Assembly (NCBI RefSeq): GCF_024129435.1
Contig: NZ_JAMXXN010000007.1
Location: forward strand, 106,496 to 170,495
Reading direction: 5' to 3'
Source: Acinetobacter lwoffii
GTDB taxonomy: Bacteria > Pseudomonadota > Gammaproteobacteria > Pseudomonadales > Moraxellaceae
DNA: 64,000 nucleotides
The position numbers and the translations under genes were made by a program. Positions 8,864 through 17,527 of this stretch are shown one piece after another. Position 1 is the stretch's first letter, and every line of letters starts with the position of its first letter. Below the pieces are notes generated by a model that had not been told where the DNA came from, ran no database searches, and saw nothing but the letters and a program-made list of their open reading frames with translations.

Positions 8864-11161
8864 ATGTCGAATATGCAACTGGACACCTTGAGACGTATTG
8901 TTCAGGAGATCAATGCGTCCACCAGTTTGCATGAATCACTCGACATTATGGTCAAGCATGTGGCCGAGGCCATGCAGGTTGATGTCTGCTCGATCTATCT
9001 CCTCGATGAACGCAATCAGCGTTATCTGCTCATGGCGTCTAAAGGCCTGAATGCAGAATCTGTCGGCCATGTGTCTTTGCAGACCGGTGAGGGTCTGGTG
9101 GGCCTGGTTGGGCAGCGTGAGGAAATTGTCAATCTGGACAATGCCCCTAAACATGAGCGCTTCCTGTTTTTACCTGAAACCGGTGAGGAAATTTATAACT
9201 CCTTCCTCGGTGTGCCGGTGATGTACCGCCGTAAGGTCATGGGTGTACTGGTGGTTCAGAATAAAGAATCACAGGACTTTTCTGAAGCTGCTGAATCCTT
9301 TCTGGTCACACTCTGCGCGCAGCTTTCTGGCGTCATCGCCCATGCCCATGCCGTTGGCAATATCGATGTATTCCGTAAGCCGAGCAACCTGCCCGCCTAT
9401 AAAACCTTTCAGGGAGTTTCTGGCTCCGGTGGCATTGCCTTAGGTCGTGCAGTGATTCTGTATCCACCAGCAGATCTTGCCGCAGTCCCTGACCGTGAAG
9501 CAGATGACATCAGCGAAGAACTGCAGCTCTTAGATAACGCGCTAAATTCAGTCCGCGAAGAAATCCAGTCGCTAGATGACAAAATGCAGGATGCGTTGAT
9601 GGCCGAGGAACGCGCACTGTTTAGCGTGTTCTTGCGTATGCTGGATGAAAATGCCCTGCCAGCAGAAATCAAGGCCTTTATTCGTGAAGGTCACTGGGCA
9701 CAAGGCGCCGTGCGAATTGTCATTGACAATCATGTGGCACAATTTTCCCAGATGGAAGATGACTATTTACGTGAGCGGGTGGCGGACTTAAAAGATCTGG
9801 GCCGCCGCATTCTGGCACGTTTACAGGAAGCCGATGCCAGTCACCGTGAATTGACTGATGAAAGTATTCTGATTGGTGAGGAAATATCGACGGCGGCACT
9901 GGTTGAACTACCTGTAGATAAAATTGCCGCGATTGTCACCACTGAAGGTGCCATGAACTCGCATATGGTGATTGTGGCACGTGCTCTCGGTATTCCGACT
10001 GTGGTCGGTGTGACTGAGCTGCCGATCAACACCCTCGATGATGTAGAGATGATTGTCGATGCACATCAGGGCCGGGTCTTTATTAATCCGCCACGGCGCC
10101 TGCGCAGTCGCTATAAAGAAATTCAAAAAGAAGAAGAACAGATTGCCAAAGATTTGCGCCAGTACGAAACCAAAGATGCAATTACTCCGGACGGCGTGGC
10201 GGTCAAACTCTACGTCAATACCGGCCTGATGATTGATGTGGTGCGTGGCGTGCAGCGCGGTGCCAAAGGTGTTGGCTTATACCGTTCTGAAATTCCGTTT
10301 ATGTTGCGTGACCGCTTCCCGGGCGAGGAAGAACAACGTGCGATTTATCGTCAGCAACTCAGTCATTTTGCCAACAAACCGGTAGTGATGCGAACGCTGG
10401 ACATTGGTGCAGACAAAGACCTGCCGTATTTCTCGATTGAAGAAGAAAATTCGGCTCTCGGCTGGCGTGGCATTCGTTTTACCCTCGATCATCCGGAAAT
10501 TTTTTCTTCACAGATTCGCGCCATGCTCAAAGCCAGTATCGGACTGAATAACCTGCATATTCTGCTGCCGATGGTGACCAGTGTCAGCGAGGTTGAAGAA
10601 GCGCTTTACCTACTGGAACGTGACCATGCGGCGATTCAAGAAGAAGAACAGGTCAAGGTAAATAAACCAAAACTCGGCATCATGGTGGAAGTGCCGAGTG
10701 TGCTTCATCAGATTGATGAATTTTCCGAACTGGTGGATTTCTTCTCGGTCGGCTCCAACGATCTGACCCAATATCTGTTGGCTGTGGATCGCAATAATCC
10801 ACGGGTAGCCAATGTCTATTCACATTTACACCCTGCAGTACTGCGTGCCCTGACCCGTCTGGTGCAGGACTGTCATCGTAATGAAAAACCGGTCAGTATC
10901 TGCGGTGAAATGGCGGGCGATCCGCTGTCTGCAGTTTTGCTCATGGCCATGGGCTTTAATACCCTGTCGATGAGTTCCAGTAATATTTTGCGGGTACGTA
11001 AAACCATTTGTCATGTTCCGATGAGTGATGCCCAGGAATTACTGGCACATGTGTTAAAAATGGACAATCCACTTATGGTAAAAAGCTGGTTAGAATATTA
11101 TTTCAGAACCCATGGTTTAGGGGATATGGTGAAATCAGCATCACGTATAGTGAGTGCCTAA
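8864..11161 (+). CDS. ptsP: Phosphoenolpyruvate-protein phosphotransferase PtsP (EI-Ntr)
   Basis: PtsP starts the nitrogen phosphotransferase chain by taking phosphate from PEP and passing it to NPr. The 765 residues show an N-terminal GAF domain (about 1-160, from LDTLRRIVQEINAST), the HPr-binding/phosphohistidine domain with the GAMNSHMVIVARALGIPTVVG site (active His near 367), and the PEP-utilising barrel with LYRSEIPFM, RTLDIGADKDLPY and SICGEMAGDPLS. The GAF domain separates it from sugar-PTS enzyme I. GGAG precedes the ATG. NPr and EIIA-Ntr genes are not in this window. Confidence 0.96.
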   Translation: MSNMQLDTLRRIVQEINASTSLHESLDIMVKHVAEAMQVDVCSIYLLDERNQRYLLMASKGLNAESVGHVSLQTGEGLVGLVGQREEIVNLDNAPKHERFLFLPETGEEIYNSFLGVPVMYRRKVMGVLVVQNKESQDFSEAAESFLVTLCAQLSGVIAHAHAVGNIDVFRKPSNLPAYKTFQGVSGSGGIALGRAVILYPPADLAAVPDREADDISEELQLLDNALNSVREEIQSLDDKMQDALMAEERALFSVFLRMLDENALPAEIKAFIREGHWAQGAVRIVIDNHVAQFSQMEDDYLRERVADLKDLGRRILARLQEADASHRELTDESILIGEEISTAALVELPVDKIAAIVTTEGAMNSHMVIVARALGIPTVVGVTELPINTLDDVEMIVDAHQGRVFINPPRRLRSRYKEIQKEEEQIAKDLRQYETKDAITPDGVAVKLYVNTGLMIDVVRGVQRGAKGVGLYRSEIPFMLRDRFPGEEEQRAIYRQQLSHFANKPVVMRTLDIGADKDLPYFSIEEENSALGWRGIRFTLDHPEIFSSQIRAMLKASIGLNNLHILLPMVTSVSEVEEALYLLERDHAAIQEEEQVKVNKPKLGIMVEVPSVLHQIDEFSELVDFFSVGSNDLTQYLLAVDRNNPRVANVYSHLHPAVLRALTRLVQDCHRNEKPVSICGEMAGDPLSAVLLMAMGFNTLSMSSSNILRVRKTICHVPMSDAQELLAHVLKMDNPLMVKSWLEYYFRTHGLGDMVKSASRIVSA

Positions 11162-11203
11162 TACGGGACTTTTTCCAGTCCCTCGACAGTGGTAGAGGTG
11201 GTT

Positions 11204-11704
11204 ATGGAATTTCTGGTCATCCTGTTCATGATTGTTGCGGTGTTCTATGTAGTCATTCTTGCACCGGCTTTGGCTGCCCGCAAAGAAACTCATAATTCCG
11301 GTTCATCTTATATACGCCCTGCCAGCAATCGAGCAACGAGCTATGCCGATCGGCCTAAAATGACTCCATTATTGGGCATTGAAATTTCGGCATCGCAACG
11401 GCGGCGTTTAGGCAGAGATGACCCCTCCGTCATTGCTGCCAGACTCTATCATCAACAAAAAGATCAATTTTCCAGTTTTCAGCAGGCCAGACCACAGCCT
11501 CACTCCCCTCACCACAAAGCGCCAGTGCACAGTAGACTCAATAAATTCTTTAATGACTTAATTGCGGATGAATCGACAACGTCATCCCGGCATCCAAATC
11601 AATATTCGCAAACTCGTAACAACCGGCCTGTCGCCCCGCTCTCTCCAGTTAAAACCAATCCTAAACAGCCACCGCGTCGTCCCCAGCCACCTTACAGACC
11701 TTAA
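11204..11704 (+). CDS. Small membrane-anchored protein with disordered tail
   Basis: This 166-residue protein starts with one transmembrane segment (MEFLVILFMIVAVFYVVILAP) and continues as a hydrophilic, proline-, arginine-, serine- and histidine-rich stretch that looks unstructured. It belongs to no family that I recognise. AGAGGT stands just before the ATG at 11204; a GTG fifteen bases upstream is possible. It follows ptsP by 42 bp and may be co-transcribed. Its stop codon overlaps the stop codon of the convergent small gene by two bases. Confidence 0.7.
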   Translation: MEFLVILFMIVAVFYVVILAPALAARKETHNSGSSYIRPASNRATSYADRPKMTPLLGIEISASQRRRLGRDDPSVIAARLYHQQKDQFSSFQQARPQPHSPHHKAPVHSRLNKFFNDLIADESTTSSRHPNQYSQTRNNRPVAPLSPVKTNPKQPPRRPQPPYRP

Positions 11705-11880
11705 GCAGCCATTAAAAAAGGGCGATCTTCCATGGAATATCGCCCTTGTCTGTGCTTGTTGTAGCCACGTTTTGCATTTTTCTTTCGGTCTACAAAGACC
11801 TGGCTTTTGTTGACTTCATGCATGTGTTTTGCCACAAAATTGTGGATCACCACCTGCTCGGCTGTTTTTTTCTTGGCCAT
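11701..11880 (-). CDS. Probable ArfA-like alternative ribosome-rescue factor (terminator inside the gene)
   Basis: This gene encodes 59 residues starting MAKKKTAEQVVIHNFVAKHM, with a basic core VFVDRKKNAKRGYNKHRQGRY. I infer the ArfA family (rescue of stalled ribosomes with RF2) from the size, from the basic F-x-x-R-x(n)-K-x-G-x-Y core near the C-terminus, and from an unusual trait that can be seen directly: a strong hairpin followed by TTTTTT lies before the stop codon. Most transcripts should therefore end inside the gene and lack a stop codon. Proteobacterial arfA genes are known to be made from such non-stop mRNAs, so that tmRNA keeps ArfA low. AGAGAG precedes the ATG. Similarity to E. 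coli ArfA is weak by eye, so another small basic protein is possible. Confidence 0.6.
   Translation of the reverse strand: MAKKKTAEQVVIHNFVAKHMHEVNKSQVFVDRKKNAKRGYNKHRQGRYSMEDRPFLMAA
11712..11748 (-). terminator. Terminator hairpin inside the ArfA-like coding sequence
   Basis: AAGGGCGAT and ATCGCCCTT pair perfectly (nine bases) and the enclosed TTCCATGGAA adds inner pairing after one mismatch. On the minus strand TTTTTT follows at once (11719-11714), which falls in the codons before the stop at 11701-11703. The plus side has no T-run, so this serves the minus strand. Confidence 0.8.
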
Positions 11881-12499
11881 TTTACTCTCTATGTGATTTT
11901 GAGGAAGGAGTGAGATAATTATAGGGCCGACTGACTAATTTTCAAGCATATTTGCCAATGCTTTTTTAAAAATAAAGACCATCTGGATAGGATTTTCTGT
12001 ATGCAAAAATGCGAGCTATAGCCAGAAAACACCCTTATTCCATTCATTATTTTTATGGGTTTCTTCAGACCAACAAAACTTGATTAAAAAACTATTTAAA
12101 ATAAATCAGTTATAAAATGTATTTTAAATAACACTTTTCACTTATTATTTTTATCCTTTGATAAAAACATATTATGGACTTAGATATTGTTATTTTCGTT
12201 TAATCCCATTCATTATTTGAGTTATTCAAAATATATAGAATTTGATATTGTCAGAGAGTGGAAAACCCGTTACTTTTTAAAAGTAACCATTTAATTTTCA
12301 ATATTTTAAACTTTATTAACTTTAAAAATACGTTTTGAGTGAGCTCACTCAATTATATCCTGAATTCCGTTTTGTGCTGTAACACCCTTTATTTAAAGAT
12401 ATTGTAAATATAGTGAAACCTGATTTGATTAGCGTATATCTCAATATTTTATGAATACTAGATAAACGACACAAGATATTCAAAACTTGGAGAGGAAAG
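11881..12499. other. AT-rich gene-free region upstream of the catalase gene, with palindromes
   Basis: No credible coding frame is present in these 619 bp. The region holds an eight-base-pair hairpin at 12148-12167 (TTTTTATC/GATAAAAA), a 19-base palindrome at 12269-12287 (GTTACTTTTTAAAAGTAAC), an 18-base perfect palindrome at 12335-12352 (TTGAGTGAGCTCACTCAA), and a 13-bp direct repeat CCATTCATTATTT at 12040 and 12206. It must carry the catalase promoter. The palindromes are possible regulator sites, but no known regulator can be named. Confidence 0.5.
12335..12352. promoter_or_regulatory. Perfect 18-bp palindrome, candidate operator upstream of the catalase gene
   Basis: TTGAGTGAGCTCACTCAA is its own reverse complement and lies 148 bp before the catalase start codon. 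It looks like a site for a dimeric regulator. Whether it acts on the catalase gene is inference. Confidence 0.4.
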
Positions 12500-14020
12500 A
12501 TGAGCCAAGATTTTAAAAAATGCCCTGTCACCCACCTGACCACTGAAGCTGGTGCGCCTGTGGTCGACAACCAGAACAGTATGACGGCAGGTGCGCGTGG
12601 ACCTTTGCTTGCTCAGGATTTATGGCTGAATGAAAAACTGGCCAACTTTGTCCGTGAAGTGATTCCAGAGCGTCGTATGCATGCCAAAGGTTCAGGTGCT
12701 TTCGGCACCTTTACCGTGACCAATGATATTACCCAATATAGCCGCGCTAAAATTTTCTCTGAAGTCGGCAAAAAAACCGAAATGTTTGCGCGTTTCTCAA
12801 CGGTGGCAGGTGAACGTGGCGCAGCCGATGCAGAACGTGATATTCGCGGTTTTGCCTTAAAATTCTATACTGAAGAAGGCAACTGGGATCTGGTCGGCAA
12901 CAATACTCCGGTATTTTTCCTGCGGGATGCCCGCAAGTTCCCTGACCTGAATAAAGCAGTCAAACGTGACCCGAAAACCAACAAGCGCAGTGCCACCAAT
13001 AACTGGGATTTCTGGACACTCTTGCCTGAAGCTCTGCATCAAGTGACTATTGTTATGTCGGATCGTGGGATCCCAACCGGTTACCGTCATATGCATGGTT
13101 TTGGCAGCCATACCTTTAGTTTTATCAATTCCCAGAATGAACGCTTCTGGGTGAAATTTCATATGCGTACCCAGCAAGGTATTCAAAACCTGACCGATGC
13201 TGAAGCTGCAGATTTGATTGCTAAAGATCGTGAAAGTAGTCAGACTGACCTATTTGATGCCATTGAGCGTGGTGAGTATCCAAAATGGAAAATGTACGTT
13301 CAGATCATGCCGGAACTGGAAGCTGAAACAGTGCCTTATCATCCATTTGACCTGACCAAAGTCTGGCCGAAAGGTGATTATCCACTGATTGAAGTCGGTG
13401 AATTTGAACTGAACCGCAATCCGGAAAACTATTTCCAGGATGTAGAACAAGCAGCCTTTGCACCAAGCAATCTTGTACCGGGTATCAGCTACTCACCGGA
13501 CCGTATGTTACAGGCACGTTTAGTGAACTATGCCGATGCAGCGCGTTACCGTGTTGGCGTGAATCATTCACAGGTTCCGGTCAATGCTGCACGCTGTCCT
13601 GTACATTCGAACCGCCGTGATGGTCAGGGCCGTATGGATGGCAACTATGGTTCATTGCCACATTACGAGCCGAACAGTTTTAGCCAGTGGCAGGAACAAC
13701 CGGAATTCAGAGAACCGCCACTGAAAATCACCGGTGATGCCGATTTCTGGGACTTCCGCGAAGATGACAATGACTACTTCAGTCAGCCCCGTGCCCTGTT
13801 CAACCTGATGAATGATCAGCAGAAACAGGCACTGTTTAATAACACGGCCGGAGCAATGGGTGATGCGCTAGATTTCATCAAATACCGTCACATCCGCAAC
13901 TGTTATAGCTGTGATCCAGCCTACGGCGAAGGCGTAGCACAAGCACTCGGCATGACCGTAGCAGATGCCCAAGCAGCACGTGAAAGCGATCCAGCCAAAG
14001 GTTTGCCTAGCTTTCTCTAA
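12500..14020 (+). CDS. katA: Small-subunit haem catalase
   Basis: This 506-residue monofunctional catalase splits hydrogen peroxide to water and oxygen. The catalytic His (H61) is in [14 protein letters not shown], the active-site Asn (about N135) in [12 protein letters not shown], and the haem-ligand Tyr (Y344) in [14 protein letters not shown]. The size and the lack of a C-terminal flavodoxin-like domain place it with the small-subunit catalases rather than KatE-type large ones. GGAGAGG precedes the ATG and there is no signal peptide, so it is cytoplasmic. A clear terminator follows. The gene symbol is by type; strains may call it katA or katB. Confidence 0.95.
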   Translation: MSQDFKKCPVTHLTTEAGAPVVDNQNSMTAGARGPLLAQDLWLNEKLANFVREVIPERRMHAKGSGAFGTFTVTNDITQYSRAKIFSEVGKKTEMFARFSTVAGERGAADAERDIRGFALKFYTEEGNWDLVGNNTPVFFLRDARKFPDLNKAVKRDPKTNKRSATNNWDFWTLLPEALHQVTIVMSDRGIPTGYRHMHGFGSHTFSFINSQNERFWVKFHMRTQQGIQNLTDAEAADLIAKDRESSQTDLFDAIERGEYPKWKMYVQIMPELEAETVPYHPFDLTKVWPKGDYPLIEVGEFELNRNPENYFQDVEQAAFAPSNLVPGISYSPDRMLQARLVNYADAARYRVGVNHSQVPVNAARCPVHSNRRDGQGRMDGNYGSLPHYEPNSFSQWQEQPEFREPPLKITGDADFWDFREDDNDYFSQPRALFNLMNDQQKQALFNNTAGAMGDALDFIKYRHIRNCYSCDPAYGEGVAQALGMTVADAQAARESDPAKGLPSFL

Positions 14021-14040
14021 GCCAGTTTAGACATGTATAG

Positions 14041-14065
14041 AAACCACCTTCGGGTGGTTTTTTAT
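14041..14065 (+). terminator. Terminator after the catalase gene
   Basis: AAACCACC-TTCG-GGTGGTTT followed by TTTT; a stable UUCG-type tetraloop. Confidence 0.92.
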
Positions 14066-14115
14066 TGCAGCATCAAGCACTATAGAAACAAGCTGGCACA
14101 AAAAGAAATACAACA

Positions 14116-14559
14116 ATGCATCCAAATATTGAAGACATCATTCAACAACACGACATTGTTTTATTTGATGCTGTTTGCGTAATCTGCAATGGCTGGACAC
14201 GGTTTCTGATTAAATACGATAAAAAGATTCAGTTTAAACTGGTTTCCGCCCAATCGCCTTTAGGTACGGCACTGCTCGAGCATTATCAGATGTCCACTGA
14301 ACATTACACCACGATGCTCGTCATTCAAGATGGCATACTCTATACCGAATCGACTGCCTTGCTGAAGGTGCTGCAGCATCTCGGTTTTCCCTTTAATTTA
14401 ATGAGCGCAGGTTATTTGGTTCCGCGTTTTATCCGGGATTTTCTGTATCGTGTGGTTGCTTTAAATCGTTACAAGCTATTTGGCAAAACCGAGTATTGCC
14501 TGATTCCATCCAGCGAAAATAAACGCCATTTTCTGGAAGAAGCTGTCCGTGAATCCTAA
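14116..14559 (+). CDS. DCC-family (DUF393) thiol-disulfide-like protein
   Basis: This 147-residue protein has the family's namesake motif as DAVCVICNGWTRFL at residues 18-31, where Asp-x-x-Cys-x-x-Cys begins a thioredoxin-like fold, and the usual later block TTMLVIQDG..LYTESTALLKVLQHLG. A hydrophobic stretch around 90-115 is common in these proteins. The exact chemistry is not established for the family. Its last 11 bases overlap the DoxX-like gene, whose product is plausibly its partner; DCC and DoxX-type proteins often occur together. Confidence 0.85.
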   Translation: MHPNIEDIIQQHDIVLFDAVCVICNGWTRFLIKYDKKIQFKLVSAQSPLGTALLEHYQMSTEHYTTMLVIQDGILYTESTALLKVLQHLGFPFNLMSAGYLVPRFIRDFLYRVVALNRYKLFGKTEYCLIPSSENKRHFLEEAVRES

Positions 14560-14959
14560 ACCTGTATTCCTACAATCACTGCGTACTATCCAGCTGACTT
14601 TGGTCATACTATGGCTCTATCAGGGACTCATTCCAAAAATTCTGTTCCAATCACCCGCTGAAATTAGCATTTGGCAAAATATGGGTTTTGAGCTGGCACT
14701 GGCCAAAGTCTTGGTTAGACTTTCCGGAGGATGTGAAATGCTATTTGGCTTATGCTTTCTGAAATGGAACCGGTCCATACTCTTGCATAGGTTGAATATT
14801 ATCGGACTTGCTGGATTACTACTGCTGATTGCATTCACAGCCCCGTTGCAACTTACTGCAGCATTCAATCCTGTGGTGATGAATACCGCCATGCTGATGC
14901 TTTCTGTAGTGGCCATTCAACTCATCCAACAGGAACAGAGTAAAATATTTAGACAATAA
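14549..14959 (+). CDS. DoxX-like membrane protein
   Basis: This is a 136-residue protein with four hydrophobic segments (from about residue 12, 60, 85 and 110), the small four-helix pattern of the DoxX-like family. YQGLIPKILF after the first helix and a GGCEMLFGLCFL segment fit. It starts with GTG at 14549 inside the end of the DCC gene, so the two are translationally coupled. The 3' end overlaps the convergent metallo-hydrolase gene by 11 bp. Function unknown; a link to thiol or oxidant handling is only inferred from the neighbours (DCC protein, catalase). Confidence 0.75.
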   Translation: MNPKPVFLQSLRTIQLTLVILWLYQGLIPKILFQSPAEISIWQNMGFELALAKVLVRLSGGCEMLFGLCFLKWNRSILLHRLNIIGLAGLLLLIAFTAPLQLTAAFNPVVMNTAMLMLSVVAIQLIQQEQSKIFRQ

Positions 14960-16010
14960 TTCGTTTGCCTTCACGTATGCAATAAAACGGATTAATCAAC
15001 TTGGAAGAATGCTTGATGATCTCATGCAACTCATGTTCCGGCGCATCCCGGTCTTCATCCGTGAGCTGAAAAGTACGGTAATGAATCGCCAGTGAACATT
15101 TGGCCTGCAAGTCATGATGGGCATGAAAGGCATCTTCCGGATTCATATGGATCGCGCGCATCAGTTCACGCGGTTCATACGCTCCTATCGGGAGTAAGGC
15201 AATTCGCGGTGCACCCAGACGTTTACGAATTTCTTTAAAATGTGAGGCGTAGCCACTATCTCCGGCAAAAAAACAATGTTCCTTGCCATGTAATAAAGAA
15301 AATCCTCCCCAAAGTGCACAGTTCTGATCGCGCATGCCGCGCCCTGAGGCATGTTGAGCCGGCGTATAGACAATCCGGATCTCTTCAAAAAAGGCACTTT
15401 CCCACCAGTCCATTTCATGCACGGTATAATGTTCTGGCAAATACCAGGCATTACCCAGACCAGTATAAATAGGCATCTCAAAAGTGTTGTACAGCCATTC
15501 CAGACTAGCCAGATCCATATGATCATAATGGTTATGGCTGAGCAGTACGGCATCAATCTGAGGTAATTCATCCAAGGCAATGCCAGCCGGAATGACCCGC
15601 TGCGGCCCTGTAGAAGCCGATGGACTGGCATATTCAGCCCAAACCGGATCGGTCAGGAAGTTATAGGGGCCGATCTGAATTAATGTGGTTGCGTGACCAA
15701 TAAACCAGACTTGCCAGTCATCCAGAGCTGCATCTGGACGCTGCTGTGGCAATGCGCGCGGACGAGAAAAAAACTCGGCACGTTCCTCGTCAAGATTGAC
15801 ATTCCAGGTCTTGGATTTTCGGGTAATGAGCCATTTGTATAAATCAAAGCGACCGCGCGATAGAGAAGCATGCTCAAGATTACGAAACTGTTTTCCGTCG
15901 AAATGATCTGAATGCAGATACTCAAACACTGGCTTAGACCAGAGATGTTTCCAACTGGATTCCGTGATTAACTGGAATTTTTTAGTTTTGAGAAGATCTT
16001 GCATAAACAT
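14949..16010 (-). CDS. Metallo-beta-lactamase-fold hydrolase, NAPE-PLD-like
   Basis: This 353-residue protein has the metal-binding core LSHNHYDHMD (about residue 150), preceded by WFIGHATTLIQIGPYNFLTDPVW, and FFAGDSGYASHF with a late LPIGAYEPRELM and a His-rich AFHAHHDLQAKCSLAIHYRTF. That set matches the N-acylphosphatidylethanolamine phospholipase D / UlaG-like branch, cytoplasmic zinc hydrolases that cleave phosphodiesters. The true substrate in bacteria is usually unknown. MFMQD offers two start codons six bases apart (16010 and 16004). Confidence 0.85.
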   Translation of the reverse strand: MFMQDLLKTKKFQLITESSWKHLWSKPVFEYLHSDHFDGKQFRNLEHASLSRGRFDLYKWLITRKSKTWNVNLDEERAEFFSRPRALPQQRPDAALDDWQVWFIGHATTLIQIGPYNFLTDPVWAEYASPSASTGPQRVIPAGIALDELPQIDAVLLSHNHYDHMDLASLEWLYNTFEMPIYTGLGNAWYLPEHYTVHEMDWWESAFFEEIRIVYTPAQHASGRGMRDQNCALWGGFSLLHGKEHCFFAGDSGYASHFKEIRKRLGAPRIALLPIGAYEPRELMRAIHMNPEDAFHAHHDLQAKCSLAIHYRTFQLTDEDRDAPEHELHEIIKHSSKLINPFYCIREGKRIIV

Positions 16011-16410
16011 CCACTATTTATTATTCGCTATATGCAAGACAGCAACCTCTTGAAATGGTCAAGCGGTGCATCTTTTAATGAGCATACAAACTAAAAACAG
16101 GCACACTGCAACATAGTATGAAATCCGTCACAGAAAATCATGTATGTTTTTGTTATTTTTAACAAAAAAATGGCATTTCATCGACCTTATGGCTGGCTGA
16201 AGCCTTGGATTATCTAGAAAAATATCGCTCGCGCCCTTCTGTCTAAAAATACAAAATGATACTAAACATTTATAAGCCCATGCTAACAAAAGCATGCCTG
16301 CCCATTGATGATTTTATGATGGAGTTCCCCATACATCTGTATCATCACATCAGTTGTGCAAGAAAGGCAAGCGGAAGTCAAAATACCAACCTCAAGCGAT
16401 TTTTAGATCT
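16011..16410. other. 400-bp gene-free region
   Basis: No frame with a start codon and ribosome-binding site is convincing. A short open stretch at about 16165-16245 reads LAEALDYLEKYRSRPSV before a stop and could be the tail of a decayed gene, but it has no beginning. The promoter of the metallo-hydrolase gene should lie at its left end. No terminator is evident for the CDF gene. Confidence 0.3.
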
Positions 16411-17346
16411 TTATACACGACCTTGGGTTCGTTCCAGCCATACGGCCTTGGTTTGGGGTTTCACAAATAAAGCAATAATTTCCGGGTGCAGCTGTTTAAT
16501 CTGTGCTTCGATCCGGTTGACACAGGCTTCAATTTCATCAGAAGTTAAATCATCTTTAAATTCCAGACTCAATGATGCAATGACTTGCTGAGCGCCCATC
16601 TGCTCAGTCAATACCCCATTGGCACTGAAAACTGCCGCATCCTGTTGAGCAATGTTTAATACATTTTCACGCAGTTTTGGATCTGCCGTTTCACCCAGTA
16701 ACAAACCTTTGGTTTCCCGTGCCAGAAACCAGGCAGATACTGCCAGCACGATACCAATTAAAATCGATGCAGCACCGTCCAATTCAGGAATATTCAGTTG
16801 ATGCGCCAGAAAAATACCGACCAGAGCAATTACCAAGCCGACCAGGGCGGCAGTATCTTCAAATAACACGGTAAAGGTCGTTGGATCTTTACTGTGTCGA
16901 AATGCTTCAAAATATCCCAGATTTCCCTTTTGTTTACGAAAAGTTTTTAAAGCCACTGACCATGAAAATCCTTCAAAAAGAATCGCTAGACCCAGCACAA
17001 TATAATTGATCAATGGATCCTGCATGACTTCAGGCTGAAGAATATGCTGTATCCCCTGATAGATGGATACAATCGCACCCAACGCAAAAACCATCAGTGC
17101 CACAATAAAAGCCCAAAAATACAGTTCACGTCCATAACCAAAAGGATGTTTGGCATTTGCAGGTTTTTCTGATTTTTTTATGCCATACAGCAGTAAAATT
17201 TCATTCAAGGTATCCACTACGGAATGAATTGCCTCACTGAACATGGCAGAACTATTGGTTATATAGGACGCAACAAATTTAACCAGCGCAATCGCCAGAT
17301 TACCAAACAGGGCTGCATAAACTACGATTTTATTGGATTCAGACAT
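16411..17346 (-). CDS. Cation diffusion facilitator (CDF) transporter
   Basis: This 311-residue inner-membrane antiporter is of the type that exports Zn2+, Fe2+ or similar metals in exchange for protons. There are about six transmembrane helices; the metal site in helix 2 reads SEAIHSVVDTLNE (His-x3-Asp) and HPFGYGRELYFWAF before helix 3 is the CDF signature. A cytoplasmic tail with EACVNRIEAQIKQLHPEI forms the usual ferredoxin-like domain. The His-x3-Asp in helix 2 fits the Zn-type subgroup, but the metal cannot be fixed by eye. It stands as a single gene. Confidence 0.9.
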   Translation of the reverse strand: MSESNKIVVYAALFGNLAIALVKFVASYITNSSAMFSEAIHSVVDTLNEILLLYGIKKSEKPANAKHPFGYGRELYFWAFIVALMVFALGAIVSIYQGIQHILQPEVMQDPLINYIVLGLAILFEGFSWSVALKTFRKQKGNLGYFEAFRHSKDPTTFTVLFEDTAALVGLVIALVGIFLAHQLNIPELDGAASILIGIVLAVSAWFLARETKGLLLGETADPKLRENVLNIAQQDAAVFSANGVLTEQMGAQQVIASLSLEFKDDLTSDEIEACVNRIEAQIKQLHPEIIALFVKPQTKAVWLERTQGRV

Positions 17347-17494
17347 CCTGACACTGTCCTAAATAAGCTTGTGCAAGCTTGAATGATTTATGTATCAAAA
17401 TCTTAATCATTTATTTTTGAAAGTTGTTTTACAAATTGTTGCTTAGTCGTGATCTCTCACGTTGTTGAATCACTTTACTCTCCACTAAAATAAT

Positions 17495-17520
17495 AAAAGG
17501 GCTTTCGCCCTTTTGGTTTT
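17495..17520 (-). terminator. Terminator after the EamA transporter gene
   Basis: AAAAGGGC-TTTC-GCCCTTTT forms an eight-base stem; read on the minus strand it is followed by TATTA. Confidence 0.75.
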
Positions 17521-17527
17521 TACAGTT

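Noticed and set aside
16165..16245. Short open stretch LAEALDYLEKYRSRPSV before a stop
   Set aside because: No start codon or ribosome-binding site and only about 28 codons; could be a gene remnant but cannot be supported.
16256..16591. Plus-strand frame of 111 codons
   Set aside because: Most of it overlaps the CDF transporter gene on the other strand, and the remainder has no ribosome-binding site or domain.
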